Part shown: piece after piece, positions 1 to 7,920 of the stretch
How the letters are laid out: each line of letters starts with the position of its first letter
Numbering within the stretch: position 1 is the stretch's first letter
Origin: Dinochytrium kinnereticum
Lineage: Eukaryota; Chytridiomycota; Chytridiomycetes; Chytridiales; Chytridiaceae
NCBI GenBank assembly: GCA_027604005.1
Contig: JADGJT010000451.1
Coordinates: 1-16,240, forward strand
DNA length: 16,240 bases
Reading direction: 5' to 3'
The notes under the pieces: generated by a model
What the model was told of the DNA's origin: nothing
Databases searched by the model: none
What the model saw: only the letters and a program-made list of their open reading frames with translations
Translations under genes and position numbers: made by a program

Positions 1-359
1 ATCGCTGAATGTTGATAAATAATGAAAGGATATGTAAATGATGCGAGAGCCGAAAACATGACTTCAGAGCATTGCGGATTCTCCAGCGCCGCGACGCGAA
101 AAAAAACAACAAAAATCAACCAGATAAAGATTCAACAAAAAAAAAAGACTGTAAAAAGAGAAAAATTGTGTAAAAAAAAAACAACAGAACAAAACCTTTA
201 GACGATAATTAGATGGATAAAGAATCAGGCGGAAGATTAAAAATTCAGAATAAATAACAATGAAATGAAGATAAGAGTAGAATTCCTTTAGCAGATTCCA
301 TTGGATACAGATGCGATGTGGAAAATGGGCAAGTGTGGAATCGGTGAAGAAGTGGGCGG

Positions 360-423
360 TGAGGTGGTTTTTCCCACTGGAGATGGTCCAGCTGTTCCAT
401 CTCCGATGAGGAAAACCACCTCA
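360..423. repeat. 64-bp imperfect palindrome (hairpin-forming inverted repeat)
   Basis: Arms 360-386 and 397-423 are 27 nt each and pair symmetrically about position 391.5, with CAGCTG (389-394) at the centre. Inside the arms only four positions do not pair (372/411, 374/409, 377/406, 378/405), and all four are transition-type pairs (T-G or C-A). Two more central pairs (387/396 and 388/395) do not match. What it does is unknown. It could be a folded RNA element, a relic of an inverted-repeat mobile element, or a protein-binding site. Confidence 0.75.
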
Positions 424-884
424 TGACCCTAACCCAGTTGCGAACATTAAAAGCCCCGTCTTCGACGCGTCCTGTGGCTGCCCTTACCTGAAAGAAACTA
501 TACACCTTTTGTTAACATTACCAGCCCGATCTCCGTCACGTTCTATATTCCCGTCGGCACCATCTCACCGACACTCTGCCTTCTGAATAAGAAAGAACAA
601 AAGAGAGAGAGAGGCTGGCCTTGCGGTGCTGTTTCGCAGGTTGCAGTGGGTGTGAAGGTGGAGACTTGATGTGTCATGATATTGACATCTATTATCCCTC
701 ATCCAACTCCCCACATTTTGGTTTATTTCTGTTGCTCCTGCACACTTGATCTATCGTCGTTTATTGATCCATTCCTTTCTTTCTTTCTTCGGTTCTATGA
801 TTATGCGTTGCTGCAGCACGCCAAGCGTTTGCTTCGCTTTTGGATTGTTATCCGCGTCCTGCTCATATTCTGTTTCGCACTGAG

Positions 885-955
885 GTGAGTAGCTGCCGTG
901 CGAGTGTCCGTCAGCTGCCCCCTGTTGGCTCTTCGTGGCAGCAGCACGCACGCAG
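885..955 (+). other. possible 5' UTR intron of the + strand gene
   Basis: A good donor (AG|GTGAGT at 885) is followed 71 bp later by a CGCACGCAG acceptor ending at 955, 43 bp before the ATG at 999. An open frame that runs into the donor from upstream stops soon after the junction, so splicing would join non-coding leader sequence. This rests on splice motifs only. Confidence 0.35.
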
Positions 956-998
956 GTTGGACGCGTCGATTACACGTTGAGGCCAAACACGCGTCAAA

Positions 999-2621
999 AT
1001 GCAAGTGACACGTCACACATCCGCAGTTCTGGCAGAAAACAAGTCCCTCAAAAGGCCGCCTTGCCTGCCTCCCCCTCACCCCCCTCGCTCCCCTCGCTCT
1101 CCTCGCCTCACCCCCGCCTCTCCAGCGACGCTTCTGCCCAGTGCAATGACGGTCACGGCGTCATCAACACATCCATCGCTGCTGCCTGCTGCCATACACA
1201 CCGCCCTTCACGACCGTCCGCTCTTCAACCGCTGCAGGGCCCCTCCTCCACACCCCGACGCCCCCGCATCCGCCGCCGCTGCGTCCGTTCTGGCTGCCTC
1301 AGCAACTGCAACATCCACCACTCGGCCCGCCTCTGCGCGGCATCTCGAGCAGGTTGGTCGGATCTACACTTGCACAGTGCGAGAGCACCGCAGTCATCCC
1401 CCGCGCCACCTTCGACAATACCAAAAGTTTGGCCGCCGCACACCGTCCGTCTCCTTCTCCGTCAGCAAGGCTCGTCGTGGTAAGCTTGGCGATAGGCGCA
1501 CTATTGGGCATGCCACTCATCACAGCCACGCCAGCAGCGGTAGTCTGAGCGACCCCACCCACATGACTCGAGGCCGTCGGAATCACCGTCGGTCGAACCG
1601 CAGGCGACGAAGGCGTGGACGGAGTACCTCGCCTACGGCCGTTGGTCTTCGTCCTCCTCCTCTCGCAAGCTACGAGGAGCGCATTCGAAAGAGTTTCCCA
1701 GACCTTCCCCCGCTTCCGCTCAAGACCAAAACAGCGTCAAGCCTCGTCTCTCCCTTCAGAATGATGGAGGACGAAAAGGGCTACAGGCCTTCCACGCCCG
1801 CCGGCGGATCATTCACCCCAGACCATGTTGCACCTGGTGCAGAGGTTGGTTCATTGTTTTCTGAAGGACGATATAGGCCATCCACACCAGCTGCAGTCTT
1901 TACCTCAGGTGATGCTCAGAGCGGTGGCGTATCGACCAGCTTCAACGAGGACTGCGACCTCGGTCGATCATCAGGGCCTTGCTTCTTGACATCAGGCCGA
2001 CGAACAATCATCCGCGTCCCCCTTCGTTCCCGTAAGACCGCTTCGTCCCTCGCCACTTCGGATAATGCAACAGCTCCCTCTTCCGCAGACCCAACCCGAG
2101 ACGAAAGCCCCAACGATGAAATCCACAAGACCCTCGTTCCATCCATCGCCAAGTCTAAGAAATACTTTGCCCTCCCCCGTTTTCATTCACAGAAGCGGCG
2201 AAACTCTTGGTTCGCATCTGTCCGTCGAGCCTCTGTGGCTGCCGCCAAGTCTAGAAGGGAGGCCGAGAAGTTTCGACCCTTGGATCTCGGGAGAGATGGT
2301 TTGTCGTCCTTGATTAGGGAGATGGTTGTGGATACCTCCTCATCGGGATCCGAACACGAGGATGAGGTGACTAGCCGATGTGGACGGATTGTGAATAGAG
2401 AGGAATTGATGAGGCAGGACACTGGAGATTTCTTAAAGTCTTTGCCGAACGTTGTTGGTCCCGTTGCTTCTTGTTCGTCGTCCAGCCCAGCTTACTTTCC
2501 GGCTTCTGGATCGACTCCGTGGGTTTTCACTAAGAGCGATGAACCTTTGGATTCCACACCAGTAATGGACGTGGACATGGACAAGGAGATTGAGGACGCT
2601 TTCTTGTCTTTGGGTCTCTGA
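999..2621 (+). CDS. disordered basic/Ser-rich protein, function unknown
   Basis: Uninterrupted 540-codon frame. I do not recognise a domain. Residues 1-130 are Pro/Ala/Ser/Thr-rich. Residues about 189-210 hold a strongly basic block with a run of Arg, a possible nuclear-localisation or nucleic-acid-binding patch. A YRPSTPA motif occurs twice, at about 262-268 and 292-298. Two PKA-like sites, RRNS (Ser403) and RRAS (Ser412), sit close together, and an acidic Ser-rich stretch (SSSGSEHEDE) follows. The C-terminus is acidic and ends in a short hydrophobic tail. Third codon positions favour C and G across most of the frame, which supports coding. The true start may be a later ATG (1144 or 1563), since the first 48 residues are low complexity. 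A GTAAGC at 1480 could act as a donor, but the frame used here keeps good codon usage straight through it. It converges on the LRR-TM gene that ends at 3633. It looks like a regulatory or scaffold protein controlled by phosphorylation, but that is inference from composition. Confidence 0.72.
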   Translation: MQVTRHTSAVLAENKSLKRPPCLPPPHPPRSPRSPRLTPASPATLLPSAMTVTASSTHPSLLPAAIHTALHDRPLFNRCRAPPPHPDAPASAAAASVLAASATATSTTRPASARHLEQVGRIYTCTVREHRSHPPRHLRQYQKFGRRTPSVSFSVSKARRGKLGDRRTIGHATHHSHASSGSLSDPTHMTRGRRNHRRSNRRRRRRGRSTSPTAVGLRPPPLASYEERIRKSFPDLPPLPLKTKTASSLVSPFRMMEDEKGYRPSTPAGGSFTPDHVAPGAEVGSLFSEGRYRPSTPAAVFTSGDAQSGGVSTSFNEDCDLGRSSGPCFLTSGRRTIIRVPLRSRKTASSLATSDNATAPSSADPTRDESPNDEIHKTLVPSIAKSKKYFALPRFHSQKRRNSWFASVRRASVAAAKSRREAEKFRPLDLGRDGLSSLIREMVVDTSSSGSEHEDEVTSRCGRIVNREELMRQDTGDFLKSLPNVVGPVASCSSSSPAYFPASGSTPWVFTKSDEPLDSTPVMDVDMDKEIEDAFLSLGL

Positions 2622-3157
2622 GCGTGGCTTGGCTTACGCTTTTGAGATCCCCTTTTTTTTTCTTTGCTTTTATATTACCCGTTGTTGCTCTACCCCTATC
2701 CCTCTTCTCTCGCCCCTCATTGCTTTTTTAGAGGCACCAAATCCTTTTTCTCCGTGTATAGATTTACCTCCTTTTTTATTATTTATTCGTCCAAAACCCC
2801 ATCTTCACAAATTTCAACACCCGATGTTGACACTTCTCCCTGCACTACAGGTTCAAGAGAAACAAAAGCATCGTCTCGGCCTTTCGATCCACGAGGGTTG
2901 CGCCTTGAGGAAAGTGGTGAGGTGAATGCACATCTGGCAGCATCGGCCGGCTCTTTACTTTCTGTGTGCCGGGAAGAGAAGTGGCCTGCTTTTTACTTTT
3001 ATATTTGTTTTGAGATTCACCCCTTGCCCTCTTGCTTGCCTAACCCTTGCTCTTCCCCCCCCCCGCCTCACACACTCCCTTCCCCCCATGTGCATTTTTT
3101 TTTTGTAAAATACCAATAGTTTGAGAAGAAAGAGAAGGCAAATTGCATTCTGAGAAT

Positions 3158-3163
3158 AATAAA
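3158..3163 (+). terminator. possible poly(A) signal AATAAA of the + strand gene
   Basis: AATAAA lies inside an A-rich stretch about 540 bp after the stop at 2621. That would give a long 3' UTR. An earlier non-consensus site is equally possible. Confidence 0.35.
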
Positions 3164-3512
3164 AAAAGTGTACCATATCATTATTGCCCTTTACCTTGTT
3201 CACCATTATTTGTTGCTCTCACTCTGTCTCCATTCCATCTGGTTCATGCTTTTGTGCATGCGGCTCTACAAAATCATTGCGCCTAAATTGCACGCTCGTC
3301 TGGAGATTACCGCAGGCACCTCTGCAGAAACCCCCACTCCAACGATAAATAAGGAGAAAAGCGAACAGCAATGCTTCCGAAAAGGAGAATGAGCGTGAAT
3401 ACTATTTTTAACTTGATGAAACCACAGCGAATGCTTGAACGAACAGATGACTCGATCAATGCATCTTGTGATATTCCAAATAAGAATCAGAAAACGTCCA
3501 ACAACCATCCCT

Positions 3513-3518
3513 TTTATT
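3513..3518 (-). terminator. possible poly(A) signal AATAAA of the LRR-TM gene
   Basis: TTTATT on the + strand reads AATAAA on the - strand, about 115 bp beyond the stop codon at 3633. The same spacing is seen for the gene ending at 13094. Confidence 0.5.
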
Positions 3519-3632
3519 ATCAAACACCCACGAGTATGTTGCAGGCAACCAACTTCCAGTCCAAACCAAGGACCCCAAAAGCCCAATTAAAGAAGAGAAA
3601 AAAAAAAAGAAACCGTCATCCCAGCCAACACC

Positions 3633-5795
3633 TCACTGTCCGCCATCCCCAAACGCTTTTGACTGATACCTCGCAGGCGCAACCGGCAACATCACCTCCT
3701 CACCCCCACCCCCCTGCTGAACCATCAACTCCCCCGTGATGGGTGAAAGTGAACCAACAGGCACAGACCGTCTCGGAGGCGCAGTGATACCCACGTCCAA
3801 CCCTTCAGCAACGACACCGCCAGATGCTTGATGAATGATGTTCTCAGACGTTGCGACGGGGGCGAAAGGCTGTGAAATCTGTTGAGGCGCGTAGTTGGGA
3901 TTATGGGCCGAAGAGGTCAGGACGTGAGATGAATGAGTTGGTTGGTTGCCAACATGACGAGTAGACACTGCAGGGGTGAAATACGGTAAAGACGACAACC
4001 CGACCGGCGCTGAAGCAGGCGGAACTATCGCTGCTGACCCAGGCGAAGAAAGCCCTCCCCCACCCACGGGAGCAGACAGCGGCCCCGACGTATCGTCCAA
4101 AACAGCACCCACCCCTTTCCCAGGGATAGGCATCACCACAGAAGTATCCCAAAGCTGCTCCCGAGCAATGGCAGCTGTGTCGATAGGCTTCAAATCTCCC
4201 TTCCTGCCCCTCAACGACGCTCTCTTCTCATCCTTCTCAATGGGATAAGGTAACGAGAACTCCCACCCCTCAGTATCCCAAAGGTGTCGGAAAAAGTATC
4301 TGACGACGAGAACAATGATGGCGATAATGAGAAGGGGCAGTGTGATGCTAAGGATGACGATGAGAATAGTTGGGGGTGCGGAAGGGTTGATGGGGGAGTC
4401 TGGGAAGCTGCGGGTGCAGTTTTGGCGCTGGGAGTCGAATCTACGAAACGGAGCAACGTGAGTGAAAGGATTAGATAAAGAGTCGAAGAGTCTCTTCGAG
4501 ATATCTTACAGGAAATTAGATGATGCACTTAAAACGGACGAGGAAGGATTGAAGCAGTTGTTGCCAGCGTTTCTGTTTTTGATCAAATTGAGAAAGAAAG
4601 AAAGGTTAAAGGGTTTGATGAGCCCTCATGTAGACAAAGTGGTAAATCAAAAGAATAAAACAGATATCAATATAGCTTAGGGCACTAACAACGCAAGAAG
4701 GCTGGGTATAGATGCAACGGATCTGGGAAAATCCCCATCAAGCATGTTTGATGAAACGTCCAGTTGCTCCAGCTTCTTCAGATTCGATAAAGATTCGGGC
4801 ACAGGACCAGTAAACTCATTCTCTTGAAGCAGACTACATTGGAAGAGTAAATAGTGGTAAGCGATGAGAAAAGATCAGTACGAAAGGAGAGAAAGTTCAA
4901 ATAAGAATCACTCACAGAACAGATAAGTTGGTCAAAGCACCCAGCTCACTCGGAATGCTTCCTCTAAAATCATTCTTGGATAGATTACTGAAAAACAAAA
5001 GTGTCAAAGAAAAAGAAAAAGAAAGGCAAAAGAAAATTACATGAAAACGGCGGACTGAAGATTCTGAAAGGTCGGAGGAATGGCTCCCGTCAAATTGTTA
5101 TTCATCAACGACCTGGCAAACCACCAATAAAAAGATTCTGTCAGGTTGCGTTAGGTTAAGATACTGGCACTCACAGGCTTCGCAGCGACCTGAGATTTCC
5201 AAGTTCCGCCGGAAGGACCCCAAACAACTTGTTATTTGATGCATTGCTATTCAAAAGCAACGGGGAGAAGAAGCATCAGACATCTAAATGTCACAGAGAA
5301 AAGCAGGAAGGATGAATTACATGAGCCTCAGAGCCACCAAGTTGCCAATCCAACTGCCAAATGTTCCGTCCAAGCGATTTCCGTCAAGGCGGCTGCAATT
5401 CGCAAAAGGTGAGGTCAAACAAACAGCATGTCAACGACGGCCCCTAAGTTTACAAACGAGGCAAGCACTCACAGCTCCTGCAAAGACGTCAACTCCCCAA
5501 GGTTCGGTAAGCGACCGGCGATGCCGAGCCCAGAGACAGACCTGCAAGACACATGGATCAGAACTTCCCGTGAACACCGCCACCCGACCAAGATATCCTC
5601 TTTCAAGCACCCACACCCGGCGGCAAAGATAACAGCCGCATGAAAAGACACCTACAGCAATACAATGTTTGCAAACTCATTGCAGGCCGTGACCGTCCTA
5701 TTAGAGCTGCAGCAGTCAAATGAATCTGGGCGATCACCTCCAGCCAGACGCAGGGACGGGAATGCCTTGGCAACGATGCTGCAGTCCGAGGCCAT
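3633..5795 (-). CDS. LRR single-pass membrane protein, receptor-like, no SAM or kinase
   Basis: Nine exons (5'-3'): 5795-5656, 5541-5473, 5392-5321, 5246-5175, 5112-5041, 4987-4916, 4833-4690, 4572-4510, 4440-3633. They encode 503 residues. Residues 1-46 form a Cys-containing N-cap (SDC, FDCC and a later TACN). About seven plant-type LRRs of 23-24 residues follow (for example NNNLTGAIP, KNDFRGSIP, ENEFTGPVP) to about 214, then the C-cap NAGNNCF...QRQNC. One membrane helix spans about 259-281, followed by RYFFRH. The 220-residue tail is Pro/Ser/Gly-rich with no domain I recognise. Every LRR exon is 69, 72 or 144 bp with phase-2 junctions. Likely role: surface or endomembrane ligand sensing with a partner supplying signalling. 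The ATG at 5795 (context GAAGTGATGG) has an in-frame stop upstream and gives no signal peptide. A branch-like CTGAC and CAG acceptor at 5811 hint at an earlier exon I could not find. The exon structure is firm; the start is not. Confidence 0.9.
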
Positions 5796-6229
5796 CACTT
5801 CCCAGTGCTTCTGCCAGTCCAGTCAGTGTAGGGAGGCTGGGTGAAGGGACGGCGATGCTCAAGGGCGTGATGCTGGTGTCGCTGGACTCCGCCGATGCCA
5901 AACGGGTTGAATTTCTACAAATGTCGGATTGATTGACGCCCCTTTTCAGTGTTGTTTTTTCAAAGCCTCAACTCATGGCCTCAAGTTTTTCTTTTTTTTG
6001 TTGGGCAACTGGCTTGGCAGCCGCTGGCTGGCTGTGCGAAGGAAGAAGGCGTCGCCGACGCGTTGAACGCGACTGACTTTGGATAATTGCGCAGGCGTGA
6101 ACATGCACGTCGAGTGAAAAATATTCAGATCCAACAGATACACCCAACCAGCGGGCAAGTAAGTACAGAAAAGGGGAAAAGAAATAAAAAGGACGGAATG
6201 ATGGCTGCGGCTGAAGAAAAGGCTGGATC
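5796..6229. other. intergenic region between TM-SAM and LRR-TM genes
   Basis: It holds the 3' flank of the upstream TM-SAM gene and the 5' region of the LRR-TM gene, both on the - strand. The - strand at about 5811-5922 has an open, protein-like frame (rich in Ser, Thr and Pro) that lies out of frame with the N-cap. It could be leader sequence or an unresolved first exon. No convincing TATA box or poly(A) signal is seen. Confidence 0.45.
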
Positions 6230-7361
6230 TCAGTTCTCGTCATCATCATCCATTCCCTCAAAGCCTGGTGATGTCTTCCGCATCTCTCGGATCATTGACA
6301 TTAAGAACTCTCTGGTAGCTGCGTTGTAGATACCCATATCCATCATTCTCGAATTGGTCAAAGCCAGGAGCTCTGGACCATCAATTGAATATTCTGATAT
6401 TCGGAAAAGAAGTAGGGAAAAGGACGGAAGAAAAGCCAGTAAGAAAAAAAGAAAGAACGCGACAAGTAAAAATAGAGTTAAACTCAATGAAGGACTCACC
6501 TGCAAAGATCTGCACTTCCTGCTCCGATAATCCACTCATCGTCAGCCAATGCAAAACAATACCCATATTCCAAGCCCTGACATCATTCACAGCATCAGGC
6601 CCAGGATCTCTCCATCCGTCCTCCTCACGACTCTCATAAGGCTCAACCACATCATTACGTGAAAATGTCGAATGAGAGACGCTTGTCTCCGTCCGTGCAA
6701 GGGTCGACATGGGAGAGTTCAAGAAAAAACTCGTGAAGGTCAATGTTGGGCGCTGCTCAGGGACTTGACTGACCACGGTCTCCGTTCTTTCTGCACTAGT
6801 GGCTGCCATTGGAGGCCTTCTACCCGCCATCACCGATATATAGCGTGGGAGACTAGGTGTTTGGGCAGGCATCTGTGGTGCCACAATCCCAGTCGTCGTT
6901 GGAGCTGTGGCTCTTGGGCTCGAACTTCCAGACGGAGCTGCCGCAGGACGGCCATGCACATTCGGGGATATGTGAGGAGAGTTGGGGTTAAAAGAAGCTC
7001 TTGGACTTGCATTTCCGGTGGGGGCTGCAGCACGATGCACATTCGCAACTGAATGAGAGGTGAGATTCGGAGGCGGCACATTCTCCGCATCATCGTTCAG
7101 TAAAAGGTATCTTCCAGACTTCGTTGATCCTGCGGGCGATGGCGCCGCATAATCGTTCTTAGCAGAAGGCCACTTGACCGTTCTTCTGGCTAAAGACTCG
7201 CCACGCTCATCCGTCCTCCAGAAACACATGAAAAGGATGAAGGCGATGGCGACAAGGGCGAGGGTGGAAATGCTGGCGCTGACGGCAATGATGATGACGT
7301 TGGTGAGGGAGTTGTGCGAGGGATCCGGAGGCGTTGCTGCCGTTGAACTCGTGCTGCTCAT
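6230..7361 (-). CDS. single-pass membrane protein with C-terminal SAM domain (no LRR)
   Basis: Two exons, 7361-6500 and 6393-6230, are joined across a 106-bp intron (GTGAGT donor, ATCAG acceptor) and encode 341 residues. Residues 1-21 are a short Ser/Thr/Pro-rich head. One hydrophobic helix at about 22-48 is followed by Arg- and Lys-containing sequence, which suggests an N-out/C-in anchor with no cleaved signal. Residues 50-250 are disordered and carry two internal repeats (NVHRAAAPTGNASPRA at 107-122 and a copy at 134-151; RTETxVS at 192-198 and 223-229). Residues 263-326 match a SAM domain: W264, HWL at 271-273, Phe286, IDGPELLALT, then a closing helix after DMGI. The intron splits the domain after residue 287. 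SAM domains usually mediate oligomerisation, so this is a plausible membrane-tethered adaptor or co-receptor. It lies between an LRR-TM-SAM gene and an LRR-TM gene on the same strand, which supports a shared pathway. An in-frame stop lies upstream of the ATG. Confidence 0.88.
6909..7043 (-). repeat. internal protein repeat in the TM-SAM gene
   Basis: Two copies of an Asn-Val-His ... Ala-Ala-Ala-Pro ... Ser-Pro-Arg-Ala motif, encoded at 7043-6996 and 6962-6909, lie 27-29 residues apart in the disordered cytoplasmic part. The copies are diverged, so this is an old duplication. Confidence 0.6.
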
Positions 7362-7920
7362 GGGGGACGTTAACGACGACGGAATGAGTGTTCAGTGAAC
7401 AGAGGCGGTGTTTCTGATTTTTTGTTTTCAGTGGCAAGTCTGATTTCGCCAGTGGGATGGCTTGTTTTTCTCTACACTTCTCCCATTGCATTCATTGCTG
7501 TTCGTTTTCTCCATCCAGTTTGACCCAGACCGTTATGATCTCCAGCACCATTACAGATTTCATTCTCGTCTCAATATTGCAAACAGTAATGGATGGATGA
7601 CAACAAAAAAAAAAAAAGAAGAAAAAAGAGTTGGAGTCGGTCAACAAAGGCTATGCTATTGTGGAAATTAAGTGGAAAATGAAAGACAGTGAGCCTGAAA
7701 GTCGCGGAAAAGAAGGAGAAGCGAGTTTACAAAAGGAGGAAAGAGACAAAAATAGAGAAAGAAAACCAAATCAGACAAATGATCACATTCCAGAACTAAC
7801 AATTAAATATACGCACGGAGAGAGAAGGAAAAGAAGATCGTGCGAAAAAAGGACACCGAGACGAATTTACAAAACCACTTGATGAGAGAAAAAGAAGAAG
7901 GAAGGGCAGCACAAAATGCA
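7362..7920. other. intergenic region between LRR-TM-SAM and TM-SAM genes
   Basis: 559 bp, purine-rich on the + strand with many short A runs (7602-7626, for example). It should hold the 3' UTR of the LRR-TM-SAM gene and the promoter and leader of the TM-SAM gene. I see no clear AATAAA, TATA box, RNA gene or extra coding frame. Confidence 0.45.

Larger units (their letters stand above)
1..998. other. left flank: upstream region of the + strand gene
   Basis: No gene can be supported here. The first 250 bp are A-rich with runs of A. A 64-bp imperfect palindrome sits at 360-423. C/T-rich sequence around 765-792 resembles the pyrimidine-rich stretches common upstream of fungal genes. A minus-strand open frame at 245-505 has no ATG and no clear partner exons, so I did not call it. 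A plausible 5' UTR intron lies at 885-955. Confidence 0.5.
2622..3632. other. convergent intergenic region with 3' flanks of both neighbours
   Basis: This stretch separates the + strand gene (stop 2621) from the - strand LRR-TM gene (stop 3633). It is T- and C-rich on the + strand up to about 3110, then A-rich. A possible + strand poly(A) signal is at 3158-3163 and one on the - strand at 3513-3518. A stop-free + strand stretch across 2646-3119 is discussed as a finding. I see no RNA gene or mobile element. Confidence 0.55.

Noticed and set aside
245..505. Minus-strand open frame across the palindrome as a gene
   Set aside because: It has no ATG, its codon use is not convincing, and no matching upstream exon with a good donor was found. 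The CAG|GTAAGG near 487 fits neither an acceptor nor a donor in a coherent model.
935..1483. Alternative first exon in a second frame, spliced at GTAAGC (1480) into the + strand gene
   Set aside because: Splicing to the AG sites at 1525-1543 would keep frame, but the straight-through frame has better codon use on both sides of 1480, and the resulting intron would be only 46-64 bp.
4211..4528. Ser/Pro-rich minus-strand frame over the membrane segment of the LRR-TM gene
   Set aside because: It is a shadow. The other frame gives the Cys cap, a clear TM helix and continuity with the 3' exon, and the intron at 4441-4509 interrupts this frame.
6672..7093. Cys/Arg-rich + strand and Met/Leu-rich - strand frames inside the TM-SAM gene
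   Set aside because: Both are antisense or out-of-frame shadows of the TM-SAM coding exon, which explains the region better.
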